The notes: generated by a model from the letters alone, not told the origin. 64,000 nucleotides of DNA from an uncultured Acetatifactor sp. (GCA_910586215.1 CAJUGH010000020.1:15509-79508), one strand, 5' to 3'; positions 23,332-32,302 are shown, counted from the stretch's first letter. Numbers and translations are program-made.

Positions 23332-23539
23332 TGTCTCCTCCGTTCTGCCATATTGGCCTGTGACAGGTCCTTCCCTTGGCTATGGGGAATCCTGTGTCCC
23401 CCCGGCATAGCATATACCTGTCATTTCCCTATCTCCTTCCGGTTCCGGTTACAGGCCCCAGGAACCTGGAAGGAGGCGTAAATCTTATGGTTATGGTAAC
23501 ACAATCCCTGCACCTCGTCCAGTGCTTTTGCCACACACT

Positions 23540-24235
23540 CTATTTCTGTCCGTAATAGGCATTGGCGCCATGCTTCCGGAAGTAGTGTTTGTCCTGCAGT
23601 TCCTGGGGGGCCGGCTGAATCCTGGCGTTGATCGTCTCTGCCCGGTAAGCCATCTTGGCCACCTCTTCCAGGACTACCGCATTATGTACCGCCTCTTTGG
23701 CATCCTTGCCCCAGGCAAAAGGCCCATGGTTCTTGCACAGCACCGCCGGTACCGCCACCGGGTCCTTGCCCATCCGCTTGAAAGCATTGACAATCAAGTG
23801 CCCTGTGTTCTCCTCGTAGGCCTCCGCAATCTCTTCCGCAGTCAGGCACCTGACGCAGGGGACTTCCCCGTAGATATAATCTGCATGGGTTGTCCCATAA
23901 CAGGGAATGCTGCGGCCTGCCTGTGCCCAGCTTGTGGCATAGGAGGAATGGGTATGGACAATCCCGCCGATCTGGGAAAATGCCTTGTACAGTTCCACGT
24001 GGGTAGCCGTATCTGAGGAAGGGTTGTAACGGCCTTCCACCTTTTTCCCTTCCAGGTCCACCACCACCATGTCTTCCGGAGTGAGCCTGTCGTATTCCAC
24101 CCCGCTGGGCTTGATCACAAAGAGCCCGCTCTCCCTGTCAATGGCACTCACATTGCCCCAGGTGAACGTGACCAGGCCATACCTGGGCAGATCCATATTG
24201 GCTTCATATACCAGTTGCTTTAACGCTTCTAACAT
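23540..24235 (-). CDS. araD: L-ribulose-5-phosphate 4-epimerase
   Basis: Converts L-ribulose-5-phosphate to D-xylulose-5-phosphate, the last arabinose-specific step. The 231-residue class II aldolase-fold protein shows TWGNVSAID and KPSGVEYDRL. THSSYATSWA with HADYIYG provides zinc ligands, and LCKNHGPFAWG the third zinc histidine region. Length equals E. coli AraD. It follows the ribulokinase gene by 25 bp in the same direction. AraA is not in the window. UlaF or SgbE are close relatives, but the partner kinase supports AraD. Confidence 0.93.
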   Translation of the reverse strand: MLEALKQLVYEANMDLPRYGLVTFTWGNVSAIDRESGLFVIKPSGVEYDRLTPEDMVVVDLEGKKVEGRYNPSSDTATHVELYKAFSQIGGIVHTHSSYATSWAQAGRSIPCYGTTHADYIYGEVPCVRCLTAEEIAEAYEENTGHLIVNAFKRMGKDPVAVPAVLCKNHGPFAWGKDAKEAVHNAVVLEEVAKMAYRAETINARIQPAPQELQDKHYFRKHGANAYYGQK

Positions 24236-24260
24236 TGTATCCTGTCCTTTCCCTTTCCTA

Positions 24261-25856
24261 TTATATCTCCCGACAGGCCGCCTCTTCTACAGGCAGTGCC
24301 GCCTTATACCTCTCCACAAAGGCATCAAATCCCGCCACATCTTCCGGCAGGGGTGCAATGGTAGTGCCAGTCTGCCCTGCAAAGATCCGGTTATTCAGAT
24401 AGTCGGGCAGTGTCTCCCCTTCCTCCTTCTCTGCCATGTAGGCCGCCAGCACAGCCATGCCCCAGGCACCGCCTTCGCTGGCTGTATCCATCACCGTCAC
24501 AGGGGAATTGAAGGCTGCCGCCATGAGCCGCTGTCCCACCACAGGGGTCTTGAACAGCCCCCCATGCCCCATCAGGGAATCCACCTGCACCTGCTCCTCC
24601 TTCAAGAGGATGTCATTGCCGATCTTCAAGGTAGCCATGGCACTGTAAAGGTGACACCGCATGAAGTTAGACAGGGAGAACTTTGCATCCGGCACCCGGA
24701 CGAAGAGGGGCCGTCCCTCATTCAGGCCTGTCACAGGTTCCCCGGAGAAATAGTTGAAGGCCACCAGGCCACCACAGTCCGGATCACCCTCCAGGGCCTC
24801 CCTGTACAGGATGCCGTACAGGTCATTCCTATCTATCTCCATGCCCGCCCTGTGGGCAAACTCCCCGAAGAGGTTCACCCAGGCATTCAGGTCCGAAGTA
24901 CAGTTGTTGCAGTGGACCATGGCCACAGGGTATCCGTCCGGGGTAGTCACCATGTCAATCTCCTCATGGACTTTGGAGAGGGCATGCTCCGTGACCACCA
25001 TGGAGAAAATGGAGGTTCCCGCAGAGATGTTGCCAGTGCGCACCTTCACGCTGTTAGTGGCCACCATGCCCGTGCCTGCGTCCCCTTCCGGCGGGCACAT
25101 GGGGATCCCGGCCTGGAGCGTCCCTGTGGGATCCAGAAGCTTCGCCCCTTCTTCCGTAAGGATGCCTGCCCCTTCCCCGGCACACAGCACCCTGGGCAGG
25201 ATCTGTCCCAGCTTCCAGGCATAGCCCCTGGATGCAGTCAGTTTGTCAAATTGTTCTATCATTCCTGCATGGAAATCCTTTGCATCAGAATCAATGGGAA
25301 ACATGCCGGAAGCCTCACCGATCCCCAGCACCTTCTCCCCCGACAGCTTCCAGTGGATATATCCCGCCAGGGTGGTCAGGAAGGCAATATCCTCCACATG
25401 TTCCTCCCCGCTCAAAATGGCCTGGTACAGATGGGCAATGCTCCATCTCTGGGGAATGTTGAACTGGAACAGGGGGGTCAGTTCCCTGCAGGCTTCCCCT
25501 GTCATGGTGTTTCTCCAGGTGCGGAAGGGCACCAGCAGTTCCCCATTCCTGTCAAAGGCCATATACCCGTGCATCATACCGGAAAAGCCAATGCTGCCGA
25601 TGGTGGTCAGTTCCTGGCCGCATTTTTCCCTCACATCCCCGGCCAGGCTCCTGTAGCAATCCTGCAGCCCATTCCAGATGTCCTCCAGACTGTAGGTCCA
25701 GATATTGTTCTCCAGACGGTTCTCCCAGTCATGGGTTCCCATGGCAATGGGCTGATGGGTCTCATCTACCAGCACTGCCTTGATCCGTGTGGATCCGAAT
25801 TCGATTCCCAGGGCTGTCCGGCCGCCTGTCACTGCCTGTTTCATTTGTTCGTTCAT
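24261..25856 (-). CDS. araB: Ribulokinase-type FGGY carbohydrate kinase
   Basis: Phosphorylates L-ribulose (inferred). The 531-residue FGGY kinase has ALGIEFGSTRIKAVLVDE (phosphate-1 loop), WRNTMTG, GEASGMFPID, a CPPEGDAGTGMVATN sugar-site segment and GGLFKTPVVGQRLMAAA near the ATP site. Immediate linkage to araD makes ribulokinase the best call, although it is not the classic E. coli AraB subfamily. Start at 25856 because GGGAG lies 4-8 nt upstream; an earlier in-frame codon adds 10 residues. A pseudogene remnant occupies its leader region. Confidence 0.87.
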   Translation of the reverse strand: MNEQMKQAVTGGRTALGIEFGSTRIKAVLVDETHQPIAMGTHDWENRLENNIWTYSLEDIWNGLQDCYRSLAGDVREKCGQELTTIGSIGFSGMMHGYMAFDRNGELLVPFRTWRNTMTGEACRELTPLFQFNIPQRWSIAHLYQAILSGEEHVEDIAFLTTLAGYIHWKLSGEKVLGIGEASGMFPIDSDAKDFHAGMIEQFDKLTASRGYAWKLGQILPRVLCAGEGAGILTEEGAKLLDPTGTLQAGIPMCPPEGDAGTGMVATNSVKVRTGNISAGTSIFSMVVTEHALSKVHEEIDMVTTPDGYPVAMVHCNNCTSDLNAWVNLFGEFAHRAGMEIDRNDLYGILYREALEGDPDCGGLVAFNYFSGEPVTGLNEGRPLFVRVPDAKFSLSNFMRCHLYSAMATLKIGNDILLKEEQVQVDSLMGHGGLFKTPVVGQRLMAAAFNSPVTVMDTASEGGAWGMAVLAAYMAEKEEGETLPDYLNNRIFAGQTGTTIAPLPEDVAGFDAFVERYKAALPVEEAACREI

Positions 25857-25961
25857 CCTGCTCCCATCTGTGCGTGCGGTGCGCACCCTTTTATCAAAGC
25901 CCGGCCCGCCTGTTTATCCGGCTTGAAAACTGCACCAAAAGGTGCGGATTACCCTCATCTG

Positions 25962-26170
25962 TCAAAGCACTTCTACCTTGCAGGCATGTTCCTTGGTCCT
26001 CCTGTCACAGCTGATTCCCACGGCCAGGATCCTCCCTGTATACGGCTTTTCCTCCAACTTCCCCTAAAGCCGCAGCGCATACTGCCTGTCCCTGATCTGC
26101 CTAAGCGCTGTCTCCAGGGTGCTGTCCACCTTCAGTTCCAGAAGCAGGGCATCCGCCCCGCGCACATGGA
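25962..26170 (-). pseudogene. Remnant of an AAA-ATPase-like / PD-(D/E)XK nuclease (DUF1703 type)
   Basis: Reading the minus strand, ADALLLELKVDSTLETALRQ and IRDRQYALRL are followed by an in-frame TAG, then GKLEEKPYTGRILAVGISCD and CKVEVL before TGA. This matches the C-terminal end of the common AAA-ATPase-like proteins whose nuclease domain has E.K and QI...Y. Everything upstream is missing. The fragment lies just behind a TATAAT promoter element and in front of the ribulokinase gene. Confidence 0.65.
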
Positions 26171-26204
26171 ATCAGAAGTTGACTCAATGTCCTTCTGTGG
26201 TTGC

Positions 26205-26213
26205 ATTATACCA
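26205..26213 (-). promoter_or_regulatory. Extended -10 promoter element upstream of the ribulokinase operon
   Basis: Minus strand TGGTATAAT, a perfect TATAAT with a TGN extension and no good -35 box. It would transcribe the pseudogene remnant and may now drive the arabinose operon about 340 bp downstream. Confidence 0.5.
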
Positions 26214-26381
26214 TACTTTTTCCCGTGCATCCATAAAAATCGGTTGTGAGGCACTACATTCCATGATTGCGGGACCCAAAGCGTGGAGTTGTCCGCGGCA
26301 TCCACGACTCGCTCCTGCCGCCTTCATATCCCGGCCGAAACTTCATATACTGTAGTAATGCAATATAAAGGCGGTTTCCCC

Positions 26382-28202
26382 TTGAAAAAACGCAACGCAC
26401 TTTCCCTACGGCAACTGCTGCTCATGGCCGCACTTTTGCTGTCTTTCAGCGGTCTGACATTGTTCCTGTTCACCTTCCAGAAAGACGAAAAGCTCTTTTC
26501 CAATATCACAGCAAGACTCTTTGTGGGCGAGATGACTTCCAATACGTTAAACATGCACTATTCCCTGGCCTATCCGGCCAATTTTGGAATCTACGATTAC
26601 ACTCCCGTACTGCCTGGCTACAGTGCCCGGGATGCCGCCCAGACACAGATGAACACAGAAAACACCCTGGCTGCCCTTTCTGCCCTTAGGACCGATCACC
26701 TGAAAGACGATACTGCCTATCTGTGCAAGCTTCTTGTACGCAGCCTGGAAAACTCTCTTGCGCTGTCACAGTATCCCTATTATGATGAACCCCTTTCCCC
26801 ATCCTCCGGCGCACAGGGGCAGCTTCCCATCCTGCTGGCAGAGTATGCTTTCCGGACCAGGCGGGATGTAGAAGATTATCTGGCCCTGCTGGACCAGACA
26901 GACGAATATTTTGCCTCCCTGCTTGTCTATGAACAGGAAAAGGCAGCCGCCGGGCTTCTCATGCCTGCCTCCTCCCTCCGGGAAGTCCGGGAACAATGTG
27001 ACACTATCGTCACAAAGGAATCCCTGGAATCCGGTGGTCATTTCCTGCAGGTCACTTTCAGGGAACGTCTGGAAGGTCTCTGCCAGGATAATATCCTCTC
27101 CCTGGAAGAGGCCCAGTACTACCTCTCCCAGAATGACCGGCTGTTAAAGACTGTCCTGCTGCCCGCCTACACGGCCCTGGGGGACGGACTGCTCCTGCTG
27201 GAAGATGAAAGCATTCCCCTGACAGGCCTGGCTTCCAGGCCGGAGGGAAAGGCATATTATGAGGCGCTCCTCCTCTCCCAGACCGGCTCCCATCGTCCCC
27301 CGGAGGAAGTGTTGAAGCTTCTCTCCTCCCGTTTTGCAGAAGACTACAAATCCCTGCAGGAACTGCTTTCCAGTCATCCCGAGACTGTAAACGGCTATCT
27401 GGGGCTGGAGTCCTCTCCTTTCCCCTACACCACGCCATCCCAGATGCTGGCTGACCTCCAGGGCCGCATGGAAGGCGCCTTCCCGGCCCTTCCAGGGGAA
27501 CATACTTCCCTGGCCGTGAAGCCCGTCTCCCCCAGCCTGGAAGATTACTGTGCCCCGGCCTTTTACCTGACTGCCCCTCTGGATGACACTTCCCGCAATG
27601 GAATCTACATCAACAGCCAGAAGACCCCTGGCGGGCTGGAACTGTATACCACCCTGGCCCACGAGGGCTACCCTGGCCACCTGTACCAGACAGTCTACCA
27701 CAACCGCACAGCCCTGGCAGACGGCGCTAACCCGGCCTGGGAACTGGTCTGGTACGGCGGCTACCTGGAAGGCTGGGCACTCTATGTGGAATTCCTCTCC
27801 TATGACTATGCCACACAGTTATTCCAGGAACAGGGCCGGGACAGGGAGGCCCTCACCACCCAGGCCTTGAAGCATAACCGCAGCGTGCAGCTCTGTCTAT
27901 ACGCCATGCTGGATGTAATGATCCACTATGAAGGCCTTTCCTACAACGAAATTGCCCAGGTACTGGAAAAATTCGGCATCTCTGACACCAGGGCCTCTGC
28001 CTCTATTTATACCTACATAGCCCAGGAGCCATGCAATTACCTAAAATATTACCTGGGATACCTGGAGATCCTCTCCCTGCAGGAAAAGGCCAGACTACTC
28101 TGGGGCACGGAATACTCCGATTACCGGTTCCACTGCTTTTACCTGGATAATGGGCCCGCTGATTTCCTGTCCCTGGAGGAGCGGCTGGGAGAAGGGGAAT
28201 GA
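26382..28202 (+). CDS. DUF885 family predicted zinc hydrolase, membrane-anchored
   Basis: A 606-residue extracytoplasmic protein. The N-terminus KKRNALSLRQLLLMAALLLS is a signal anchor. The C-terminal half carries ELYTTLAHEGYPGHLYQ, the HExxxH-like motif of DUF885 proteins, together with WYGGYLEGWALYVE and a long helical end. Activity (probably peptidase or esterase) is not established. I favour the TTG at 26382 because AGGCGG lies 7 nt upstream and it puts KK at the start of the signal; ATG 26358 in the same frame is the alternative. A TATACT -10 lies at 26346-26351. Confidence 0.82.
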   Translation: MKKRNALSLRQLLLMAALLLSFSGLTLFLFTFQKDEKLFSNITARLFVGEMTSNTLNMHYSLAYPANFGIYDYTPVLPGYSARDAAQTQMNTENTLAALSALRTDHLKDDTAYLCKLLVRSLENSLALSQYPYYDEPLSPSSGAQGQLPILLAEYAFRTRRDVEDYLALLDQTDEYFASLLVYEQEKAAAGLLMPASSLREVREQCDTIVTKESLESGGHFLQVTFRERLEGLCQDNILSLEEAQYYLSQNDRLLKTVLLPAYTALGDGLLLLEDESIPLTGLASRPEGKAYYEALLLSQTGSHRPPEEVLKLLSSRFAEDYKSLQELLSSHPETVNGYLGLESSPFPYTTPSQMLADLQGRMEGAFPALPGEHTSLAVKPVSPSLEDYCAPAFYLTAPLDDTSRNGIYINSQKTPGGLELYTTLAHEGYPGHLYQTVYHNRTALADGANPAWELVWYGGYLEGWALYVEFLSYDYATQLFQEQGRDREALTTQALKHNRSVQLCLYAMLDVMIHYEGLSYNEIAQVLEKFGISDTRASASIYTYIAQEPCNYLKYYLGYLEILSLQEKARLLWGTEYSDYRFHCFYLDNGPADFLSLEERLGEGE

Positions 28203-28232
28203 ATGCAGCTTTGGAATAAAGAACAGCATAAA

Positions 28233-28268
28233 ATGAGGAGATGTAATCCATCTCCTCATAATTTTTGT
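28233..28268 (+). terminator. Bidirectional terminator after the DUF885 gene
   Basis: ATGAGGAGATG-TAATC-CATCTCCTCAT, a perfect 11-bp stem, then AATTTTTG. On the opposite strand TTTT follows, so it can also serve the convergent DUF3825 gene. Confidence 0.88.
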
Positions 28269-28335
28269 ATTTGTAACTTGAAAAATTGTAAAAGAAAATC
28301 TAACCGTATTTGTAATTTTCTTAATAATACTTTAC

Positions 28336-29190
28336 TTAACCAATTTTGTCAATACCCATCTGGATAGAATCATCCTCACTGACAGTATCGATTTCATCCA
28401 TTATTTTAGCCCATTCTTCATCCGGCTTTACAATAAGCCTTGCATTCATATAGGCCCATTCCACAGGCAGGACTGTTACTCCTTCATAGTATTCTTTCGC
28501 ATCACTCTGTACTTTATTCAAGACAAGCGCCAGCCGAACAGGTGCCCCCGGAAAATATAATGGTGCCAGGAGTTGTATCTTACATTCACCAGTATCTGTA
28601 TTACGGTAGTAAAACGGCAATGCCAGCTTAAAATTTCTTCTAAGTTTCTTCTCCAAGGTTCCTTTTGCTGAATCCAACAACACATTTATTAATTCCTTGC
28701 TTGAATAACCTGCCTCAACAAATCTCTCGAAGTTATCATCTATTATATGCTCTTTTCTTAAACTTAATTCAAGCTTGTTATCATATATTAGATCTTTTGC
28801 ATTATCACAGTAATCTGCCAGCGGTGGTAATACTGAGAAATTTGTTGTAAAAAACTTGTCTGTTTCCTTAAAAAAACCGTTAAAAAACCATGGCTGCATT
28901 CCCTCTCGCTCATTTTCTACAAATATAGCAACAATTTCTTGGTTATATACAGTTAACAGGCCAGTATTCATACACCGATACTTTTTATCAAGCGAAACAA
29001 TGAATTTTTTCTCTTCATCAACCCTATTGTAGGTAAACTGGATATAATTCCTTAAAATCCTGTATGGATCTTTATCTTGGATTTTCTTATAAGTCCACTT
29101 TTCCGGCTGTGCCATTTTGGAGAGTATTTCGAGCTTTTGGTTATATTTTTCTGTGGTTCCCAAAAAGACATCCTCGCGTATTGTCCCCAC
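28336..29190 (-). CDS. DUF3825 domain protein
   Basis: A 284-residue cytoplasmic protein. FIVSLDKKYRCMNTGLLTVY and EIVAIFVENE, then PWFFNGFF, resemble the DUF3825 core. DNFERFVEAGYSSKELI and KLALPFYYRNTDTGECKIQL continue the fold. The function is not known. I chose the GTG at 29190 because GGGAGGTGGAAA precedes it; an ATG 8 codons upstream lacks a ribosome binding site. Base composition is AT-rich compared with both neighbours, which suggests recent gain. Confidence 0.7.
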   Translation of the reverse strand: MGTIREDVFLGTTEKYNQKLEILSKMAQPEKWTYKKIQDKDPYRILRNYIQFTYNRVDEEKKFIVSLDKKYRCMNTGLLTVYNQEIVAIFVENEREGMQPWFFNGFFKETDKFFTTNFSVLPPLADYCDNAKDLIYDNKLELSLRKEHIIDDNFERFVEAGYSSKELINVLLDSAKGTLEKKLRRNFKLALPFYYRNTDTGECKIQLLAPLYFPGAPVRLALVLNKVQSDAKEYYEGVTVLPVEWAYMNARLIVKPDEEWAKIMDEIDTVSEDDSIQMGIDKIG

Positions 29191-29256
29191 TTTCCACCTC
29201 CCTATGCAATTCATGATCAGCTAAATAGTATTGCACTTTACTCCAGCTTTCAACTA

Positions 29257-30354
29257 CTACAGGTACGGATGCGCATAAGGCGCCGGTTCAGGCCCGCAGT
29301 AAAGCCCAAAGGCATCGCAGATCCAGTACGTCCCGTTAATCTCCACACGGCACCACTGGTGGGAATACTGATTCTCATTCACATGTTCGTAAGGTATCCC
29401 CAGGATGTTCAGGCACAGCCCCGTGGCGCGGGCACACCCGGCGCAGGATGCGCTGCCCAGGATCAGATAGCCATAGGGGTCATTGTAATGGGGTTCCGAC
29501 ATGGAATAAGTCCCTCCATACTCAAACACCATACGCATGGAATAGGCTATCCCCTGGAGCTGTTCCTCCCTGGTAAGTTCCGCATAGGGCTTCACAATCT
29601 CCAGTGCCACATTATATGCTGCATTCAGTTCCTCATCCGTCATTTTCTTGCGCAGACTCTTCAGGTTTGCCAACTGGTCCACTGGCACAAACTGCGATGT
29701 ACCCTGGACATTCACCACAGTGTCCTGTATACCCTCTACCGCCGCCCCGGGCGCGGCCCCTGCATAGGGAGTACGACCCTCTGCCTTTCCATGTGACAGG
29801 TAATGGTTCAGCAGGACACCAGGATCGGTGCCTAAGGCAGCCACCACATCGGGATACGTATTGGCATAATAATTGGGGTCAAACTTCGCGGCAGCATTCC
29901 CGGAACCCGTCGCCGTACCTGCCCCTGTGCCCACTGCACTGCCGGGTACGGCCCCTGCATAGGGGGTACGGCCCTCTGCCATCCCATAGGCCAGATAGTG
30001 GTCCAGCAGTTTCTGGGGATCTGTGCCCAGGGCTGCCTTCACATCCGGGTAGGTGGCCGCATAATATACCGCATCAAACTGGATCCCTGCCCCGGCCGCT
30101 CCCGCCTTTGAGGTGTCCACAGCCGCACCAGGCTCCGCCCCCTGGTAAGGAAGGCGCATTTCTTTCATCCCATATGTAAGGTAATGCTGCAGCAGGACGT
30201 CCTGCCCTGTTCCCAGCGCCGCTACCACGTCCGGGTAAGTGGCTGCATAATATCCCGGATCAAAGGCCGGAGCCGCCTGTGTGGGAATGACCATGGTATG
30301 CAGGCCGAACAACATGATACAAAAACCAGCAATGATTTTCTTTCTCATTTTCAT
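29257..30354 (-). CDS. Secreted transglutaminase-like protein with three YPDV repeats
   Basis: A 365-residue exported protein. A signal peptide (MKMRKKIIAGFCIMLFGLHT, cleavage likely after TQA) precedes three repeats of about 35 residues near 30, 92 and 157. Each has the pattern FDPxYYAxTYPDVxAALGTD, LLxHYLxxG and EGRxPY, separated by Gly/Ala-rich linkers. The C-terminal domain resembles a transglutaminase/protease fold: SCAGCARATGLCLNIL holds the putative catalytic Cys, HQWCRVEINGTYWICDAFG the His and Asp. The repeats probably bind a cell-surface ligand; this is inference. Confidence 0.82.
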   Translation of the reverse strand: MKMRKKIIAGFCIMLFGLHTMVIPTQAAPAFDPGYYAATYPDVVAALGTGQDVLLQHYLTYGMKEMRLPYQGAEPGAAVDTSKAGAAGAGIQFDAVYYAATYPDVKAALGTDPQKLLDHYLAYGMAEGRTPYAGAVPGSAVGTGAGTATGSGNAAAKFDPNYYANTYPDVVAALGTDPGVLLNHYLSHGKAEGRTPYAGAAPGAAVEGIQDTVVNVQGTSQFVPVDQLANLKSLRKKMTDEELNAAYNVALEIVKPYAELTREEQLQGIAYSMRMVFEYGGTYSMSEPHYNDPYGYLILGSASCAGCARATGLCLNILGIPYEHVNENQYSHQWCRVEINGTYWICDAFGLYCGPEPAPYAHPYL

Positions 30355-30524
30355 CTTCCTCCAATCGGCATATTGTCAGGGAATAGCAAGGGACAGCCTG
30401 CAAGGCCACCCTGGCTTCTATCTCCATTATACATAAGTACCCACAAAATTCCAGTGGTTTTTTCGCTATCCCTTCTTCTTTTCCCATTCCCTTTTAAAGA
30501 ATTTTTTGCGTTGGTTACCGTTCA

Positions 30525-30570
30525 CATCAGCGTAACAGTTCAATACACTGTCTGAACTGTTACGCTGATG
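30525..30570. repeat. Perfect 18-bp inverted repeat
   Basis: CATCAGCGTAACAGTTCA (30525-30542) and TGAACTGTTACGCTGATG (30553-30570) with a 10-nt loop. It contains the GTAACAG core of the GTTACTGTTCAC repeats and is preceded by GGTTACCGTTCAC, so it is a diverged member of that group. It lies exactly where the 5' end of the next gene should be. Confidence 0.75.
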
Positions 30571-30640
30571 CACATAAACAGGCAGGGACAGCCGCCTTCC
30601 CACGGACGGCGGGCGTGGCACAGCTTCCAATGACCCGGCA

Positions 30641-31189
30641 GTGTCTTCCCAGGAGCAGGATGACCATCGCCAGGAAGCCGGGGCCACGGACCAGTCCCCG
30701 CGGGATGCCCAGGATGCTGGAACCGATGCCTCCGCAGAAGGAGAGACGGATTCTGCTGCCGATTCCGTCATCCCAGGCAGCTATACCGTACCGGAAGGCT
30801 GGGTCAAGTCAGAGAAGTATTCCACCTCTTCCCAGGTCTTCTATGTGCAGGAAGGCCATGAGGAGGATGCCCAGCCCGACAATATCGCCATTAGCGTGGA
30901 AACCAACAAATACAGCGCGGAAAACCATGCACAGTTTAGGGAAGCCATTGTAAGGCAGCTTCTAAGACAATTGCAGGGAGTTGACGCCGAACTGCTGGGG
31001 GACGGTACCTTCACGGAGCAGGAATATATGGTGTATATATTCACCATTGACGAGGGAGATGTGGTCACCAGGCAGTATTACATTGTGGATGACTACCGGT
31101 ATTGCCTGATCCATCTCACCAATTTCTCCGGGGCAGAAGATGCCGACCAGGCAGCCCAGGCCATGGTAGACAGCTTTATGTGGGAGTGA
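30641..31189 (+). CDS. Hypothetical, probably exported protein lacking its N-terminus
   Basis: A 182-residue reading frame from a GTG. A disordered acidic Ser/Asp/Gln-rich stretch (about 1-45) is followed by a folded domain: GSYTVPEGWVKSEKYSTSS, FYVQEGHEEDAQPDNIAISV and MVYIFTIDEGDVVTRQYYIV. Such a layout normally follows a lipoprotein signal, but no signal, start codon or ribosome binding site is found. The frame stays open only to 30578, next to a perfect inverted repeat. The 5' end was probably lost, so this may be a pseudogene. Confidence 0.5.
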   Translation: MSSQEQDDHRQEAGATDQSPRDAQDAGTDASAEGETDSAADSVIPGSYTVPEGWVKSEKYSTSSQVFYVQEGHEEDAQPDNIAISVETNKYSAENHAQFREAIVRQLLRQLQGVDAELLGDGTFTEQEYMVYIFTIDEGDVVTRQYYIVDDYRYCLIHLTNFSGAEDADQAAQAMVDSFMWE

Positions 31190-31334
31190 AGTTGTCCTTG
31201 ACATGATGCAACACTCCATGTTATTGTAAAATAGATAGCCAGCTGACAAAATATCCCATGACAGACCGGCAGCAGTCACGCCTGCAGCCGAAGGAACGGG
31301 ATTTTTCCAGACAGAAAATGCGGAGGGTATGGGT

Positions 31335-31517
31335 ATGGATTTTCTCAAGGACCGGAAGGATGACCAGGGTGGATTCAGCCTGGTGGAATTAATCATTGTA
31401 CTGTTTCTGATCGTGATCCTCATTGTGGTCATTATCAATGTGCGGAGCTGTGGGAAGCAGGATGAAAGCGTGGCCAGGGCGCTGACCTCCTACTGCCAGT
31501 ATCAGGACCTTATATAA
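31335..31517 (+). CDS. Short type IV pilin-like protein (60 aa)
   Basis: Begins MDFLKDRKDDQGGFSLVELI and continues IVLFLIVILIVVIINV. GG-FSLVE is a textbook prepilin peptidase site with the conserved Glu at +5 and a hydrophobic pilin helix. After the helix only about 20 residues follow (SCGKQDESVARALTSYCQYQ), with no room for a pilin globular head. GGAGG at 31322-31326 is correctly spaced for the ATG at 31335. The prepilin peptidase gene starts 14 bp downstream, so the two form a minimal pair. It could be a minor or tight-adherence-like mini-pilin. Confidence 0.78.
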   Translation: MDFLKDRKDDQGGFSLVELIIVLFLIVILIVVIINVRSCGKQDESVARALTSYCQYQDLI

Positions 31518-31531
31518 GCAGGTGTCTTCAG

Positions 31532-32263
31532 ATGTCTGCTGTATGGCATATACTTGAAATTGTGCTGGTCTTCTTTGCAGGAGCCAGCATATTTTCTTTT
31601 GTAACTGTAGTGGCGCACCGCTTTCCACTGGGAGAAGACTGGGTGAAGGCACGCAGCCATTGCCTGGCATGTGGGCACTTGCTTGCCGCATGGGACCTGG
31701 TTCCTGTATTTGGCTGGATCCTGTTAAAAGGCAGGTGCCGTTACTGCCACACCAGGCTCTCCCCCCGGCATCCCCTGGCGGAAGCTGCCGGGGGCGCCAT
31801 GGCAGTTTTCTGCATCCACTGGTTCGGGCCTGGCAGACAGGCCCTGGTGGCATATGCCTTCCTGTCTGTCCTTGCCTTGATTGCCCTCACTGACCTGGAT
31901 ACCATGCGGATCCCCAATGCCTTTGTCCTGGCAGCCGGTGTAGTGTCCCTGGCCGCCATTCCCTTTTTTCCCAGCCTGCACATTCCGGACCGCCTTCTGG
32001 GAATCTGTGTGGTCAGTGTGCCCATGATACTCATAAACCTGCTGGTCCCCGGTGGTTTTGGTGGCGGCGATTGTAAGCTGGCTGCCGTCTGCGGCCTGTT
32101 CCTGGGTTGGCGCATGAACCTGTGGGGCACAGCCTTTGCCATATTTGCCGCCGGGTGCTATTGTGTGGTAATGCTGGCCGCGGGAAAGATACACCGCCGG
32201 TCCCGCATCCCCTTTGGTCCCTTTCTCTGCCTGGGTGCGGCTGTGGCTGTTTTCTGCCTGTGA
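31532..32263 (+). CDS. pilD: Prepilin peptidase (A24 aspartic protease)
   Basis: Cleaves type IV prepilins after Gly and usually methylates the new N-terminus. The 243-residue membrane protein has the N-terminal zinc-binding CLAC and CRYC pairs (residues 44-72), the first catalytic Asp in LTDLDTMRIPN (about 121-123), and the second in GGFGGGD. About eight membrane helices are seen. Standard length for the bifunctional form. It is coupled to the mini-pilin gene upstream. No pilus ATPase or platform protein lies in the window, so it may serve a pilus locus elsewhere. Confidence 0.9.
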   Translation: MSAVWHILEIVLVFFAGASIFSFVTVVAHRFPLGEDWVKARSHCLACGHLLAAWDLVPVFGWILLKGRCRYCHTRLSPRHPLAEAAGGAMAVFCIHWFGPGRQALVAYAFLSVLALIALTDLDTMRIPNAFVLAAGVVSLAAIPFFPSLHIPDRLLGICVVSVPMILINLLVPGGFGGGDCKLAAVCGLFLGWRMNLWGTAFAIFAAGCYCVVMLAAGKIHRRSRIPFGPFLCLGAAVAVFCL

Positions 32264-32302
32264 CCGGGATCCCCACTTTTTCAAGATGACACTTTTTAAA
32301 AA

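Noticed and set aside
24069..26249. Long plus-strand ORF (726 codons) opposite the ribulokinase gene
   Set aside because: Shadow of a GC-rich minus-strand gene with clear FGGY motifs; the plus-strand translation is low-complexity His/Pro/Gly/Gln-rich.
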